From Myxococcales bacterium (GTDB lineage Bacteria > Myxococcota_A > Polyangia > Palsa-1104 > JAEUJZ01): a DNA stretch of 64,000 nucleotides. The notes below the pieces were generated by a model that saw nothing but the letters and a program-made list of their open reading frames with translations, ran no database searches and had not been told where the DNA came from. Every line of letters begins with the position of its first letter. The stretch's first letter is position 1. The stretch lies in contig JAEUJZ010000013.1 of assembly GCA_016794505.1 (NCBI GenBank), positions 124,001 to 188,000 of the forward strand. The letters run 5' to 3'. The position numbers were made by a program, and so were the translations under genes. Below, piece by piece: positions 34,851 through 49,439 of the stretch.

Positions 34851-35555
34851 ATGACGATGAGCATTCGCGACACACGAGAGTGGCTGAAATACGACGCGCG
34901 CACGGCGTTCTTTGTAAACGCCATTCAGTTCATCAACTGGGAACGCATCGAAGGGGACATCATCGAGTTTGGCGTTTCTGTGGGCAAAAGCCTGGGCCTT
35001 CTTGGCGTGCTTCTCGACGAAAATCTGGCGCTTTGGCAGTACAGTGAAGCGGCCTGCCGCAGTCGCCGTCTGTTTGGCCTCGACACATTTTCTGGCCTGC
35101 CAGAGGACGATCAGATCCATCCGCGCTGGGGACGCGGCTCGTTTGCCACGAACTATCTGCAAGGCCATCCGACCTTGAGCTATGGCGAGCCGATTACGCC
35201 CGATTCCATTCGTGCGCTGTTCCGCCAGTGTGAGCTGCGCGAGCCTGAGCTTTTAGTCGGTCTTTTCGCGCAGACCTTGCCTGAGCTGATTCCTGGCAAG
35301 ACGGAAAAGGCCGCCTTGGTTCATATCGACAGCGACCTGTATCCGTCCGCGCGCGAAGCGCTGTTCGGGGTCGAGCCGATCCTGCAAGACGGTGCGCTGA
35401 TCTGTTTCGACGACTGGTTTATGTACCGCGGCGATCCCAACAAGGGCGAGCAGCGTGCGTTCCGCGAATTTCTGGAAGCTCACCCGCACTGGCAGGCCGT
35501 GCCGTATCAGACGTACTCGGTGTTCTGCAACTCGTTCATCCTGCACCGACGCTAG
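34851..35555 (+). CDS. TylF/MycF-type O-methyltransferase
   Basis: The protein has 234 residues from the ATG at 34851, preceded by AAGGAT; a second ATG is 6 bp downstream. It belongs to the macrocin-O-methyltransferase (TylF) family of SAM- and Mg-dependent sugar or small-molecule O-methyltransferases. Visible blocks are GDIIEFGVSVGKSLGLL (SAM loop), FGLDTFSGLPED, AALVHIDSDLYPSAREAL (metal-binding DxD) and GALICFDDWF. The spacing of 11 bp after the P450 gene indicates a two-gene operon. No polyketide, peptide-synthetase or sugar genes are in the window, so the substrate must come from elsewhere. Confidence 0.9.
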   Translation: MTMSIRDTREWLKYDARTAFFVNAIQFINWERIEGDIIEFGVSVGKSLGLLGVLLDENLALWQYSEAACRSRRLFGLDTFSGLPEDDQIHPRWGRGSFATNYLQGHPTLSYGEPITPDSIRALFRQCELREPELLVGLFAQTLPELIPGKTEKAALVHIDSDLYPSAREALFGVEPILQDGALICFDDWFMYRGDPNKGEQRAFREFLEAHPHWQAVPYQTYSVFCNSFILHRR

Positions 35556-35574
35556 CGTGCGGCCACAAGGCCTG

Positions 35575-35608
35575 GCGGCGCGCTGCCCAATGACAGACGC
35601 AGCGCCGC
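35575..35608. terminator. Possible hairpin between convergent genes
   Basis: GCGGCGCGCTG can pair imperfectly with CAGCGCCGC (two-base bulge) across a 14-nt loop. It lies between the stop codons of the methyltransferase (plus) and the beta-propeller-like gene (minus). There is no T tract, so the assignment is weak. Confidence 0.3.
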
Positions 35609-35617
35609 GGCAAGGCG

Positions 35618-37075
35618 CTAGTTTCGCGGCGTAAACAGCGAGCCCGCGTAAAACACCACGTGACCGGTGCCACTTGCGACCACTCCGCTGCTGATTGCGC
35701 TGAGCTTTTCGATGGGATTCGTCAGGCGTGTGTTGACCAGTGTGAACGGGATCACGGCCCCCGGCATTTGCGGTGTGTCATCCCAGCGCAGAACGGTCCC
35801 ATTGCTTCCGGTCACCCAAACCTGTGCCGTGCTGTTGATACCCGATGCGTCGGGGGCGCTGCCGATTGAAAAGAACTCGGCGCTGAAACCGGAAGGCAGG
35901 TACTTGCTGTAGGAATCGAACGTGGTGGGCGCCGGGATGGCCATATCCAACGGAGCGGTACCGCGCAGGAGGGTCGATCCGCTGCCGACGATGCGCACGT
36001 CCAGTCGATTGTCTTTGCTGTTTGCTCCGACCCAGACGCCGTTGAAGTTCTGGGCCGCCGCCTGGTTCACGGGATAGACATAACAGTTGGTCGGAACCAG
36101 CAGGCTGACCAGGCGCAGAAGCGTTCCCTGATTGGCGGCAAACCAGCAGTCGTAGTAATCGCCGCTGGCCCGCTTCGTAGCGACGCATGACACCGCATTT
36201 AGGTCACGCATGAACGGCGTACCGGGTGGAGCAAGCGTGTAGCAGTTTAGCCCGTATGCATTCACCGCTCCGGCGGCGGGGGTATAGAAGCCAACGATCC
36301 CCTTGCTGCCCATCAGCCAGACATCGCCGACCGTCGGATCCGCCGTCGAGACAGCGCGCCAATCGAGACCGGCTAGCGCCGTGTTGACTGGGTTCACCAG
36401 CAACGACTCCAAGGCCGATGTATCGGGGCGCCAGCGCACGACGAAGCCCTTGGTTCCAGCGATGATCACCTCACCACGAGAAGTCCCCACGACAGAGGTC
36501 CAATCAGGAGGCAGCGACTGCAGGCTCGTCGGCAGCGGAACCGTGGTGTAGCGCTCGCCATTCCAGCGCAGAATCTTGCCGCCGTCTCCGACGAACCAGA
36601 TGTCGTTCGCGGCCCGCGCCCAAACAGCCATGTTCTTCGCTGGGAAATCCGCGGGTTCTTGCCCGCCGGAACACGTCGACGCCGTGGACGAAAGATCGAT
36701 GTTTAGGTTCTGGCGGAACTCACCGGGCAAGTGAACCAAGCCCCCACCTGACCCAAGGCTGCAGGGCACATCATTGGCGTATGAAAAGACCTGAACATCT
36801 AGGTCGCCCATCGTGCCGAGCGACGCTTCAATTCCGAAGCGGTCGAGGTTTCCGCGAATGCCAGCGCTGCGGTACGAGGGCTCGTTGAGCTTGTAGTAGG
36901 CACCGATGGCTGTCGCTTCCGGTGCTCGGTTCTTCAGCGAGATCACCGCGACCTGGCGGTTTTCGCAGCCGCTCTGGGTCGAAAGCGAGACCAGACATCC
37001 GGCGACGGACAGAGCCGCTAGGCCGCGGCCCGATCTCGAAAGCTTCCTGCGGTTGCGAAGACGCGCATGGTGCAT
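35618..37075 (-). CDS. Exported beta-propeller-like protein
   Basis: The 485-residue protein has an Arg-rich N-terminus, a short hydrophobic core (GLAALSVAGCLVSL) and two candidate lipobox cysteines (VAGC at 27, QSGC at 38). The mature part contains repeats of the type W-x-x-A-x-DIWFVGDGGKILRWNG, VVGTSRGEVIIAGTKGFVVRW, DVWLMGSKGIVGFY and VWVTGSNGTVLRWDD, about 50-90 residues apart, which fit blades of a YCF48/Kelch-like propeller. Several Cys residues suggest disulfides, consistent with export. Proteins like this are abundant in myxobacteria; no catalytic residues are evident. A binding or surface role is inferred only. Confidence 0.72.
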   Translation of the reverse strand: MHHARLRNRRKLSRSGRGLAALSVAGCLVSLSTQSGCENRQVAVISLKNRAPEATAIGAYYKLNEPSYRSAGIRGNLDRFGIEASLGTMGDLDVQVFSYANDVPCSLGSGGGLVHLPGEFRQNLNIDLSSTASTCSGGQEPADFPAKNMAVWARAANDIWFVGDGGKILRWNGERYTTVPLPTSLQSLPPDWTSVVGTSRGEVIIAGTKGFVVRWRPDTSALESLLVNPVNTALAGLDWRAVSTADPTVGDVWLMGSKGIVGFYTPAAGAVNAYGLNCYTLAPPGTPFMRDLNAVSCVATKRASGDYYDCWFAANQGTLLRLVSLLVPTNCYVYPVNQAAAQNFNGVWVGANSKDNRLDVRIVGSGSTLLRGTAPLDMAIPAPTTFDSYSKYLPSGFSAEFFSIGSAPDASGINSTAQVWVTGSNGTVLRWDDTPQMPGAVIPFTLVNTRLTNPIEKLSAISSGVVASGTGHVVFYAGSLFTPRN

Positions 37076-37130
37076 GACAGACCCCCAAGATACGGCTAGT
37101 CAAACAGTCGATCAGACGCTAGGCCAGCGA

Positions 37131-37727
37131 TCAAAAGCGCAGCTGCAGCTGGATGATCTGAATATCGCCAGGAATCCGTCTTTGTTCCGCGACAACGCCC
37201 CCTGCGATGCTCGCGATCAGCACCACACCGACAGCGCCACCGACGACTCCCCAGAACCATGGGCGCTTGTAAAGTGGCGGCTCGGAAGACGTCGACGGAG
37301 CCGACTTCGAGGAGGAAGCAGGCGTTCCGGCGCTGCTCGCAGACGCACCGCCTTGGCCCTCTGTACTGCTTGGTTTTTCCAAGAGGGCACGCGTGGCCGG
37401 GATGAATTCGTCGAGCTCTTTGCGGATCTTGCGCGGTGGATTGGGCTCCGCCTTTAGATACAGCTCGTAGTAGCTCAGCGCCTCGCGAGCCTTGCCCATC
37501 TTGCGGAACACCGTGCCGATGTTCAGAAGCAGACGCGGTAACTGGCGAATCTCGTACGCCTTCTGAAGCTCGGTCACAGCTTCTTCATAACTCTTGTCTT
37601 CATAAAGCTTCATCCCGCGGTTGTAGTGGTCCGTGAAGTCATCCGCGCAGGCTTCACGCTCTCCTAGACCCAGCCAACCGACCAGACAGAACAGCACCAA
37701 GAGACTATTTGATAATCGCAACGTCAT
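37131..37727 (-). CDS. Exported TPR protein with C-terminal membrane anchor
   Basis: The protein has 198 residues from the ATG at 37727, where a normal signal peptide begins (LRLSNSLLVLFCLVGWLGLG, cleavage near ACA-DDFTD). Two or three TPR units follow (HYNRGMKLYEDKSYEEAVTELQKAYEI, RLLLNIGTVFRKMGKAREALSYYELYLKAEP), then a Ser/Pro-rich linker and a C-terminal transmembrane helix (FWGVVGGAVGVVLIASIAGGVV). The frame stays open 96 bp upstream, but with Arg/Ala-rich shadow sequence. The start lies 23 bp inside the upstream kinase gene, so translation is probably coupled. The TPR part would sit outside the cytoplasmic membrane, where it could act as partner of that kinase's extracytoplasmic domain. 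Confidence 0.8.
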   Translation of the reverse strand: MTLRLSNSLLVLFCLVGWLGLGEREACADDFTDHYNRGMKLYEDKSYEEAVTELQKAYEIRQLPRLLLNIGTVFRKMGKAREALSYYELYLKAEPNPPRKIRKELDEFIPATRALLEKPSSTEGQGGASASSAGTPASSSKSAPSTSSEPPLYKRPWFWGVVGGAVGVVLIASIAGGVVAEQRRIPGDIQIIQLQLRF

Positions 37728-39327
37728 CGTTATCTCGAACCGAGCCCCCACGCTTCTTGCCCTTGCCCTTCTTGCTGCTGCTGCTCTTTTTGTGGTTGTT
37801 GCCCTTCTTGCTCTTGGCTGCAATCACCGGCACGGGTTGCAGCTCTCTTTCATGTTCTTCGCTGTTTCCGCGACTTAGTTGCAGCGTGATGGCGGTGTAA
37901 CCATTCAGGCGAAGCTGCACCGCCTCTTCTCCTGGACTCGGTGCAGCTTCCTTTTTGAACGGCGTGGTGCCCAGGACGACCCCATCCGCTAAGCGCACGA
38001 CCTCGGCACCGGGCGGATTGGACGCCAAGCGCCATACGATCGGCTTTGCTGTCTTTGGCGCGGCCTCCATGATGGCTTTGGCCGCGATCTTTTCGACCTG
38101 TCGCGCCTGCTGCGTCGTCTTGCGCAGCTTGATCAGCAAGCCACTGATGATCAGCAGCGAGATCAAGAGCCCACCTGCAAGCGCATAAAATCCGGTACGC
38201 GTCGGCTTGATGGTGCGCTTGGCAAGCTCGCCGAAGTTCGGCAGACGCAGCGAAGCAGTCGACGGATTGCGCGTGCGCAAGGTCTCGCTGAGCAGCATGA
38301 GCTCACGCTCAAGAGCGCTCATCGATTCGAAGCGATCCTCGGGGCGCAGAGACATCGCCCGATCGACAATCCCCTCCAGCGCAGAAGGAATATTGCGCTC
38401 GGGCCGCACCTTGCTCGGCGGAGTTGGCCGATCGGTCAAGTGCTTGAGCATCGTCGCTGCGGCCGTCGAGCCTTGATGCGGCACCTGTCCCGTCAGCATT
38501 TCGTACATGATGCAGCCGAGCGCGTATTGATCAGCGCGATGATCCGTCTTGTGACCCTGCGCCTGCTCAGGTGACATGTACTCGGCCGTGCCCATCACCA
38601 TGCCCGGCACGGTCAAGCGCGCTGGCGTCGGATTCGAGTCCTGACGCGGCGTGGCGTCGGGGGCAACCAAGGTGGCAATGCCAAAGTCGACGACCTTGGC
38701 TTGCTCCTCGGGCACGACTCGCTCACTGCTGCTGGACATCGCCGCTGCGTCGCCCGCGACGGGCTGTTGCGAAATCAAAAAGATATTGGCCGGCTTGAGA
38801 TCGCGGTGGACGATGCCTTTTTCATGCACGGCCGCAAGACCCCGCGCGACCTGCGCCGTAATGTTGCAGACCCGTCGCGAGGATAGAGGGCCTTGCGCAA
38901 TGGCATCAGCCAGCGTCTGACCGACCAGAAGCTCCATGACCAGATAGGGCTGGTTGCTGGTCAAGACGCCGAAGTCAAAGATCTCGACGATGTTTGGGTG
39001 ATGCACCAGCGAGGCGAGCTTGGCTTCCTGCAGGAAGCGCTGGTGCGCGCCATCGTCCTGCGTTTGCAGCATCACCTTCACGGCCACTGGCTTGTCGAGG
39101 ACGATGTGCTGGGCGCGATAGACCACGCCCATGCCGCCCTTGCTGATCGCCGAGATGATGCGATAGCGTTCCCCGAGGATCGCTCCCAGAAGATCGTCCC
39201 CTTCCTGGGCGCTCTTGCGATCCGAGGCGCAAGCGTGTGCAGTGCCGTGCGCATACCTCGTGCCACAGACTGAACACACCCGGATGATTGACGAACTGGC
39301 TGCCGAGAGAGACACCAGTGCCCCCAC
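37705..39327 (-). CDS. Ser/Thr kinase with N-terminal Cys4 motif and PEGA domain
   Basis: The 540-residue protein starts with GTG. Residues 18-33 hold CSVCGTRYAHGTAHAC, a zinc-ribbon-like group. The kinase domain (about 52-325) is intact: SKGGMGVVY loop, K84, D176 in VHRDLKPAN, VDFGIA and MSPEQA. An insertion of about 35 residues before the DFG is Ser/Glu-rich. One transmembrane helix (FYALAGGLLISLLIISGLLI, about 383-403) leads to an extracytoplasmic PEGA domain (about 435-490; NPPGAEVV, VLGTTPFKK, LRLNGYTAITLQL) and a tail of Lys/Ser clusters. PEGA domains are thought to bind surface partners or polysaccharide. The downstream TPR gene overlaps it. Confidence 0.9.
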   Translation of the reverse strand: MGALVSLSAASSSIIRVCSVCGTRYAHGTAHACASDRKSAQEGDDLLGAILGERYRIISAISKGGMGVVYRAQHIVLDKPVAVKVMLQTQDDGAHQRFLQEAKLASLVHHPNIVEIFDFGVLTSNQPYLVMELLVGQTLADAIAQGPLSSRRVCNITAQVARGLAAVHEKGIVHRDLKPANIFLISQQPVAGDAAAMSSSSERVVPEEQAKVVDFGIATLVAPDATPRQDSNPTPARLTVPGMVMGTAEYMSPEQAQGHKTDHRADQYALGCIMYEMLTGQVPHQGSTAAATMLKHLTDRPTPPSKVRPERNIPSALEGIVDRAMSLRPEDRFESMSALERELMLLSETLRTRNPSTASLRLPNFGELAKRTIKPTRTGFYALAGGLLISLLIISGLLIKLRKTTQQARQVEKIAAKAIMEAAPKTAKPIVWRLASNPPGAEVVRLADGVVLGTTPFKKEAAPSPGEEAVQLRLNGYTAITLQLSRGNSEEHERELQPVPVIAAKSKKGNNHKKSSSSKKGKGKKRGGSVRDNDDVAIIK

Positions 39328-39513
39328 GCACTCGTTTTCATCTTACGGCAAACAAGGGCCGCGACCAATCGCTGTTTCGACGCCGCGTCTTCAGGACAAC
39401 GAGGCGGACATGGCGGGTGCTGTCCCGACCCTGCCCCGCGAAGAATCCTGACGCAGGATCGTCGCCGGCAGGGTCTTGGTGCGTGATAACATGTTCCAGA
39501 ATCGGCGAATTCT

Positions 39514-41199
39514 GTGACTCAGTCGCTCGATACCAGCCGGTACTGTCCGGCCTGCGGAGCCGTCTACTCAGACGACACCGAGTTCTGTCCAAAGGACGGC
39601 ACGGCCGTCGAGCAGAAAGCGCGCATTGTCGCCGGGCGCTACGTACTAAAGGCCATGATTGGCCTAGGGAATATGGGCACCGTACACCGCGCTGTGCAGC
39701 TGCCCATGGGGCGGGAAGTGGCAGTGAAGCTGCTGCACCCCGATCTTGTGCGCAATCCCGAGATGGTCGCGCGCTTCGAGCAAGAAGCGTTGGCCGCGAG
39801 TACGGTCGACCACCAGAACGCGATCACCATCTATGACTGCGGGCGCACCGATGACGGCCAAGTCTATATCGCCATGGAATACCTCGATGGCGAGAACCTG
39901 GCGACGCTGATTCACCGCGAGCATCACTTGCTGCCCGATCGCGCGCTTGAGCTCTGGGTGCCAGCCGTGAAAGCCATGGTGGTGGCCCACCGGAAGGGAA
40001 TCATTCATCGCGATCTCAAGCCCGAGAACATCTTCATCGCCCGCAAAGTGAACGAAGAAGGGCAGACCGAAGAAGTCGTCAAGGTCCTCGATTTTGGCAT
40101 CGCCAAGCTGCTCTTGGCCGCGGGCAACCGCACCAAGACCATGGCCGGCGCCCGCATGGGCACCGCCCTTTACATGTCCCCGGAACAGCTAGAAGGGCAA
40201 GAGGTCGGCAAGTACAGCGATGTCTATGCGCTGGCGCTGATCCTCGTCGAGATGCTGAGCGGACGCATGCCCTGGGGACAGTCCTCAGAAGTATCCGACA
40301 CGGTGGTAACGATGATGCGCTTGGTGACACCACCGCGCACGCTCAACGAGCTCGTTCCTACCGGCAAGTTCTCGGCCGAGCTGCAGAAGGTCATCGACGA
40401 GGCGCTGACGGTTGACCCCAGTCGTCGACCGCAGGACGCAGGAGAGCTGCTCAAGCGTGTGGCGACGGTACCCGAGGCGCAAGCACTGGCCACAGCTTCG
40501 TCCCGCCGATCGGATGTCAGTCAGATGTTCTCGGCCGCCATCGTCAGCGCTGCTGTGATGCAGAGCGGAAGCAAAGCGGGGGATGGCGTATCGGCAGCAG
40601 GGGGGCCGCTGCTGCCCGGATCGTCGCTGGCGCGACCGAGCGCCGCCGATGCAGGTGCCAAGCCTGCGGCCAAAGGGCTGGCGGCATTTGAGACCGTCCG
40701 CACCGGAGTCCCCGCTGGCTTGGTCACCACCGCGGACGCGGGCCCCACAAGCGGCGAGACGGCCGATCTTCCCGCTGCCCCGACGGTGGTAACCGTCAAA
40801 GCTGGGCCCACGGAACGTCGAACCGAACCATCACGGCCCCCGCTTTCATCCGAGCCGACACGACCGCGACTGGAACCGCCGATAAAGCCGCCACTGTCGA
40901 CGGACAAGACGATGCCGCAGCCCATGCCTGCTCCTCGCATTCCTGGAGGGGGGCTGCGCGTCGATGACACGCCTGCGACACAGCCGCTGCCGCAGCTCAA
41001 TCCGCGGGCCGTGGCCCTGCTGCGCGAGCAGGGGTCATCCGCCAATACGCTGGACAAACACCTGCGCAGCACCGTGACGATGGGACGCCGCGGAGCGACG
41101 CAGGGCTGGCTGATCTGGCTGCTGATCTGGCTGCTCGTGTTGAGCCTGTTTGCAGCCGGCTACTTCTTTCTAGGCGGGCAGTCGACGCTGCTTAAGTAA
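39514..41199 (+). CDS. Ser/Thr kinase with N-terminal zinc ribbon and C-terminal membrane anchor
   Basis: The 561-residue protein starts with GTG. A double-zinc-ribbon-type knuckle pair (CPACG at 11-15, FCPKDG at 24-29) precedes the kinase domain (about 42-310). That domain has LGNMGTVHR, K72, catalytic D167 in IHRDLKPEN, D193 in LDFGIAK and MSPEQL. A disordered Pro/Thr/Ala region of about 200 residues ends in a very hydrophobic C-terminal segment (GWLIWLLIWLLVLSLFAAGYFFLGG), leaving only a few residues outside. It is divergent from the PEGA kinase with a 186-bp gap; both share the unusual N-terminal Cys-rich arrangement, so they may be diverged duplicates under common control. Confidence 0.9.
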   Translation: MTQSLDTSRYCPACGAVYSDDTEFCPKDGTAVEQKARIVAGRYVLKAMIGLGNMGTVHRAVQLPMGREVAVKLLHPDLVRNPEMVARFEQEALAASTVDHQNAITIYDCGRTDDGQVYIAMEYLDGENLATLIHREHHLLPDRALELWVPAVKAMVVAHRKGIIHRDLKPENIFIARKVNEEGQTEEVVKVLDFGIAKLLLAAGNRTKTMAGARMGTALYMSPEQLEGQEVGKYSDVYALALILVEMLSGRMPWGQSSEVSDTVVTMMRLVTPPRTLNELVPTGKFSAELQKVIDEALTVDPSRRPQDAGELLKRVATVPEAQALATASSRRSDVSQMFSAAIVSAAVMQSGSKAGDGVSAAGGPLLPGSSLARPSAADAGAKPAAKGLAAFETVRTGVPAGLVTTADAGPTSGETADLPAAPTVVTVKAGPTERRTEPSRPPLSSEPTRPRLEPPIKPPLSTDKTMPQPMPAPRIPGGGLRVDDTPATQPLPQLNPRAVALLREQGSSANTLDKHLRSTVTMGRRGATQGWLIWLLIWLLVLSLFAAGYFFLGGQSTLLK

Positions 41200-41271
41200 G
41201 CAGCGCGCTGAAGGCTCTTGCGCCATGCCGTGGACGCTCGGCGTCGCTGAATCAAGCGCCTGCGCGTCTGC

Positions 41272-41616
41272 TTACTTTGAGCGGCCTTCGACCTGCGAAA
41301 CCAGCTGATCCACGCGGCTGGCGTCATCCAGGCAAGCCATCACGCCATCGACATAGACGATCGACTTGCCCGGCAGAGACGCCGCCGTGGCGATGGTGAT
41401 GCGCGGATGCAGCAGCGAAGCGTCGCACTTCGGCAGTCCTGCAACCAAAGCCGATCCGCTCTCAGCCGTCGCTGGCGAGCCGCATCCGACAGAACACATG
41501 AGCGCTCCCACCCCAAGAAGGAGTGCCACGCGCTGCGAGATCCGGCGGGCTTTGAACAACCGGGCCGAACAGTTCGACAGAGCGGCAATGGCAAGGTGGA
41601 GCGACGAACGCGACAT
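41272..41616 (-). CDS. Small lipoprotein of unknown function
   Basis: The 114-residue protein starts at the ATG at 41616; upstream extension to 41823 gives Arg/Pro-rich shadow sequence. The signal peptide (RVALLLGVGALMCSVGC) ends in a lipobox-like SVGC with Gly-Ser after it. The mature protein is about 65 residues and includes two Cys (KCDASLL and MACLDD), a VYVDGVMA strand and a terminal helix. No family recognised. It lies 91 bp downstream of the PEGA/TolB-like gene, probably in the same transcript, so it may be a surface partner of that protein and of the tandem kinase upstream. Confidence 0.65.
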   Translation of the reverse strand: MSRSSLHLAIAALSNCSARLFKARRISQRVALLLGVGALMCSVGCGSPATAESGSALVAGLPKCDASLLHPRITIATAASLPGKSIVYVDGVMACLDDASRVDQLVSQVEGRSK

Positions 41617-41707
41617 TGAACGCAGTCTATCACTGGCGTTGGCGCGATGGCCACAAAAGCCTGGCTCTCGACGGCTAGGACGCGACCGCAGCCCGCCCTG
41701 GACTGCA

Positions 41708-43345
41708 CTAAAAGCGCAGCGCTGCGAGCGTCGCAGGTGTGCTGTCAACAAGGGCAGCGCTCGGCTTGGTGGTCGCTGGCGTACTGGTGAGGTCGTACAA
41801 GAACAACCCGCCGGACGCCGCAAGCGAGCCGATTCCCAGCACCAGGAAGGTGATGCCCGCAGGCTTGAGATTGCCGCTCCAGCACGGGGTCATGCTTCCC
41901 GGCGAGACATCCGCGCACAGCGGACGGCTGCCGCCCACGCCAAGCAGCGTGGCTCCGATCAGGGTTGAAGCCAGGCCGACGCCAAGCAGGCTCCACTTGG
42001 CGATACGCCGAATGCGTGGATACGGAGACGGCGGCGCGACAATCGCGGGCAGGTTCGCCTGCAGCTTGGCCGTACCGCCATCGACGATCTGGGCCGTGGC
42101 GCTATAGGGACTGTAACCGGACTTGGTGACCAAGACCTCGTGCGGACCGACGAAGGCATCGCGCTGAAAGGGCGTCGTGCCGAGCGTGCGCCCATCGACC
42201 TGCACCAGGGCTCCCGGTGGGTCGCTGTCGACTTCCAGCGTGCCGCGCGGACGAGACGAGGCCTGGCGGAACAGCTCAGCCGTCACTTCGCTGATCTGCC
42301 CAATGGCGCGCCGCAGGTTGCAGTCGGGACAGGTCTGCGATGCCTGCACGCTGATCTGTCCGACATCGACATCGAGAAGCTTGACGCTAAACGAGAAGCC
42401 TGAGTCCGAGGAAGTGGCGCCCGCAGGCCGGCCGGGCGATGTCGGGCTGGCATTGGCGCGAACATGCAGCCGCAAGACGAACTGCGCCGAAGCCAACTGA
42501 CCCAAGCGCTCTTGGCACGAGGGCTGGTTGATGCACGACGCAAGATCGGCATGACGCTGCAATAGCTCAGCCTGCGCTTCGGGGGTGAGCAAGACCGCGT
42601 TTTGCTGGGCCAGCGTCTCACGCAGAGCGCTCTGCAGCGGCACCGCCAACGAGGGCTCTAGCGCGCGAGGTTCAAGCTCGGGCAGCATCAGCACGGCCGG
42701 TGTCAAGGTCAGCAGAGCCAGCGAAGGCACCAAGGTGAACCGAACCTCGGCGCGGCGACGAGCCAGCAGGTTCACCTGGGTCTCGACCTTGCGACGGCCG
42801 TGTGTAAGGACCAGCTTGTGCGTGCCAGGCAACAGAGCCAGGCTGTGATCCAGCGGCAGCGTGCCCGCGATGCGACCGTCGACCGTCAGCAGCGCTGCGC
42901 TCTCGCCTGCAACGGCGACTTCGCACTCGGGCGGCGTAGCGCTGGCCAGATAGTGCTGGATTTCTAGCCGCGTGTCCGCGTCGATTTCATCGCCCGCACC
43001 GCGCAGAAATCGTCGATACAGATCAAACGCAGCAGCATGTCGCTGCTGTGCCTGCGCCACTTTGCCCAGGTAATACAGCAGCGTCGGGCGTGGCGTCTGA
43101 CGATACAGATCTTCAAACACCGTCAAGGCCTCGTCGAGGCGCTGGCCGAGCAGGGCTTCAACCCCGCGCGTAAAAATGGGGCCAAATCGCGGGTCTGTCT
43201 CAAGCGGCGGCGGCGTAGCGCGATGCGGCTGCGCATGTGCCGAGCGCACACGAAGCGAACCTTCCGACTGCAGCAGGCTCAAAGCCAAGCAGCCGACAGC
43301 AAGGTACAGCGGCAAAGAACGTCGATGCATCGGTCGAACTCTCAA
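41708..43345 (-). CDS. Exported TPR / TolB-like / PEGA protein
   Basis: The 545-residue protein has a signal peptide (RSLPLYLAVGCLALSLL, cleavage near AHA-QPH; an ATG at 43330 is an alternative start). A TPR pair follows (GVEALLGQRLDEALTVFEDLYRQTP, KVAQAQQRHAAAFDLYRRFL). A PEGA-like domain lies near 140-200 (LLTVDGRIAGTLPLDHSLAL). The middle part (about 225-360) resembles a TolB-N/CsgG-type domain: ALRETLAQQNAVLLTPEAQ, the Cys pair SCINQPSCQERLGQLASAQFVLRLHV, and a further CPDC pair. A second PEGA domain (about 380-440; PGALVQVDGRTLGTTPFQRD, GPHEVLVTKSGYSPY) precedes two C-terminal transmembrane helices. It sits 17 bp downstream of the tandem kinase gene, so the two form an operon. Confidence 0.82.
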   Translation of the reverse strand: MRVRPMHRRSLPLYLAVGCLALSLLQSEGSLRVRSAHAQPHRATPPPLETDPRFGPIFTRGVEALLGQRLDEALTVFEDLYRQTPRPTLLYYLGKVAQAQQRHAAAFDLYRRFLRGAGDEIDADTRLEIQHYLASATPPECEVAVAGESAALLTVDGRIAGTLPLDHSLALLPGTHKLVLTHGRRKVETQVNLLARRRAEVRFTLVPSLALLTLTPAVLMLPELEPRALEPSLAVPLQSALRETLAQQNAVLLTPEAQAELLQRHADLASCINQPSCQERLGQLASAQFVLRLHVRANASPTSPGRPAGATSSDSGFSFSVKLLDVDVGQISVQASQTCPDCNLRRAIGQISEVTAELFRQASSRPRGTLEVDSDPPGALVQVDGRTLGTTPFQRDAFVGPHEVLVTKSGYSPYSATAQIVDGGTAKLQANLPAIVAPPSPYPRIRRIAKWSLLGVGLASTLIGATLLGVGGSRPLCADVSPGSMTPCWSGNLKPAGITFLVLGIGSLAASGGLFLYDLTSTPATTKPSAALVDSTPATLAALRF

Positions 43346-43362
43346 ACTGGTGCGCGGTGGTC

Positions 43363-49029
<5,667 letters not shown>

Positions 49030-49439
49030 CAGTCAACCCGTTTGGCGCAGCCTCGTGCCAGAGGCGTGCATAGTTGGAACGAGCGAGCACCCGATCCCAG
49101 TTGGCAAATAAGGCCTGGGCGGGCCCGCTTGGCTAGGACAAGCTCTTCCACTCCAGATAATCTAACCGATTTGTTCCTTACAGAATTATGTAACTGTGAA
49201 CTATCTCTAGCCATGTGGCTGATTTCCGGGCGCTCCGGCACCTGAGCCGGCGCGACGTTGCACCACGGTTACAGCCCCCCCGCAGCACCGCCCGATCCCT
49301 TTCCCACGGCTGCCCGACACGCGGTCCGCGCATTGACTCGTAGGTGGTGCGCGTGATGCAATGCTTCCTGTTTTCGTTAGATGACATACTTTTTCTAAGT
49401 GATGAATGAGGGTGCCAGGACTCAAGCCAGGGGGATCCA
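49030..49439. other. 410-bp gene-free divergent region
   Basis: This gap separates the tandem kinase gene (minus) from the GMC oxidoreductase gene (plus). It contains AT-richer stretches than anything nearby (around 49155-49210 and 49360-49410), as expected for two promoters. Short open frames in it look like noise. No clear terminator, riboswitch or RNA fold is visible. Confidence 0.6.
49333..49362 (+). promoter_or_regulatory. Possible promoter of the GMC oxidoreductase gene
   Basis: TTGACT (5 of 6 to the -35 consensus) at 49333-49338 is followed after 18 bp by TGCAAT (4 of 6) at 49357-49362. This gives a leader of about 70 nt before the GTG start at 49440. A GC-rich genome makes chance matches less frequent, but the -10 is weak. 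Confidence 0.3.
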
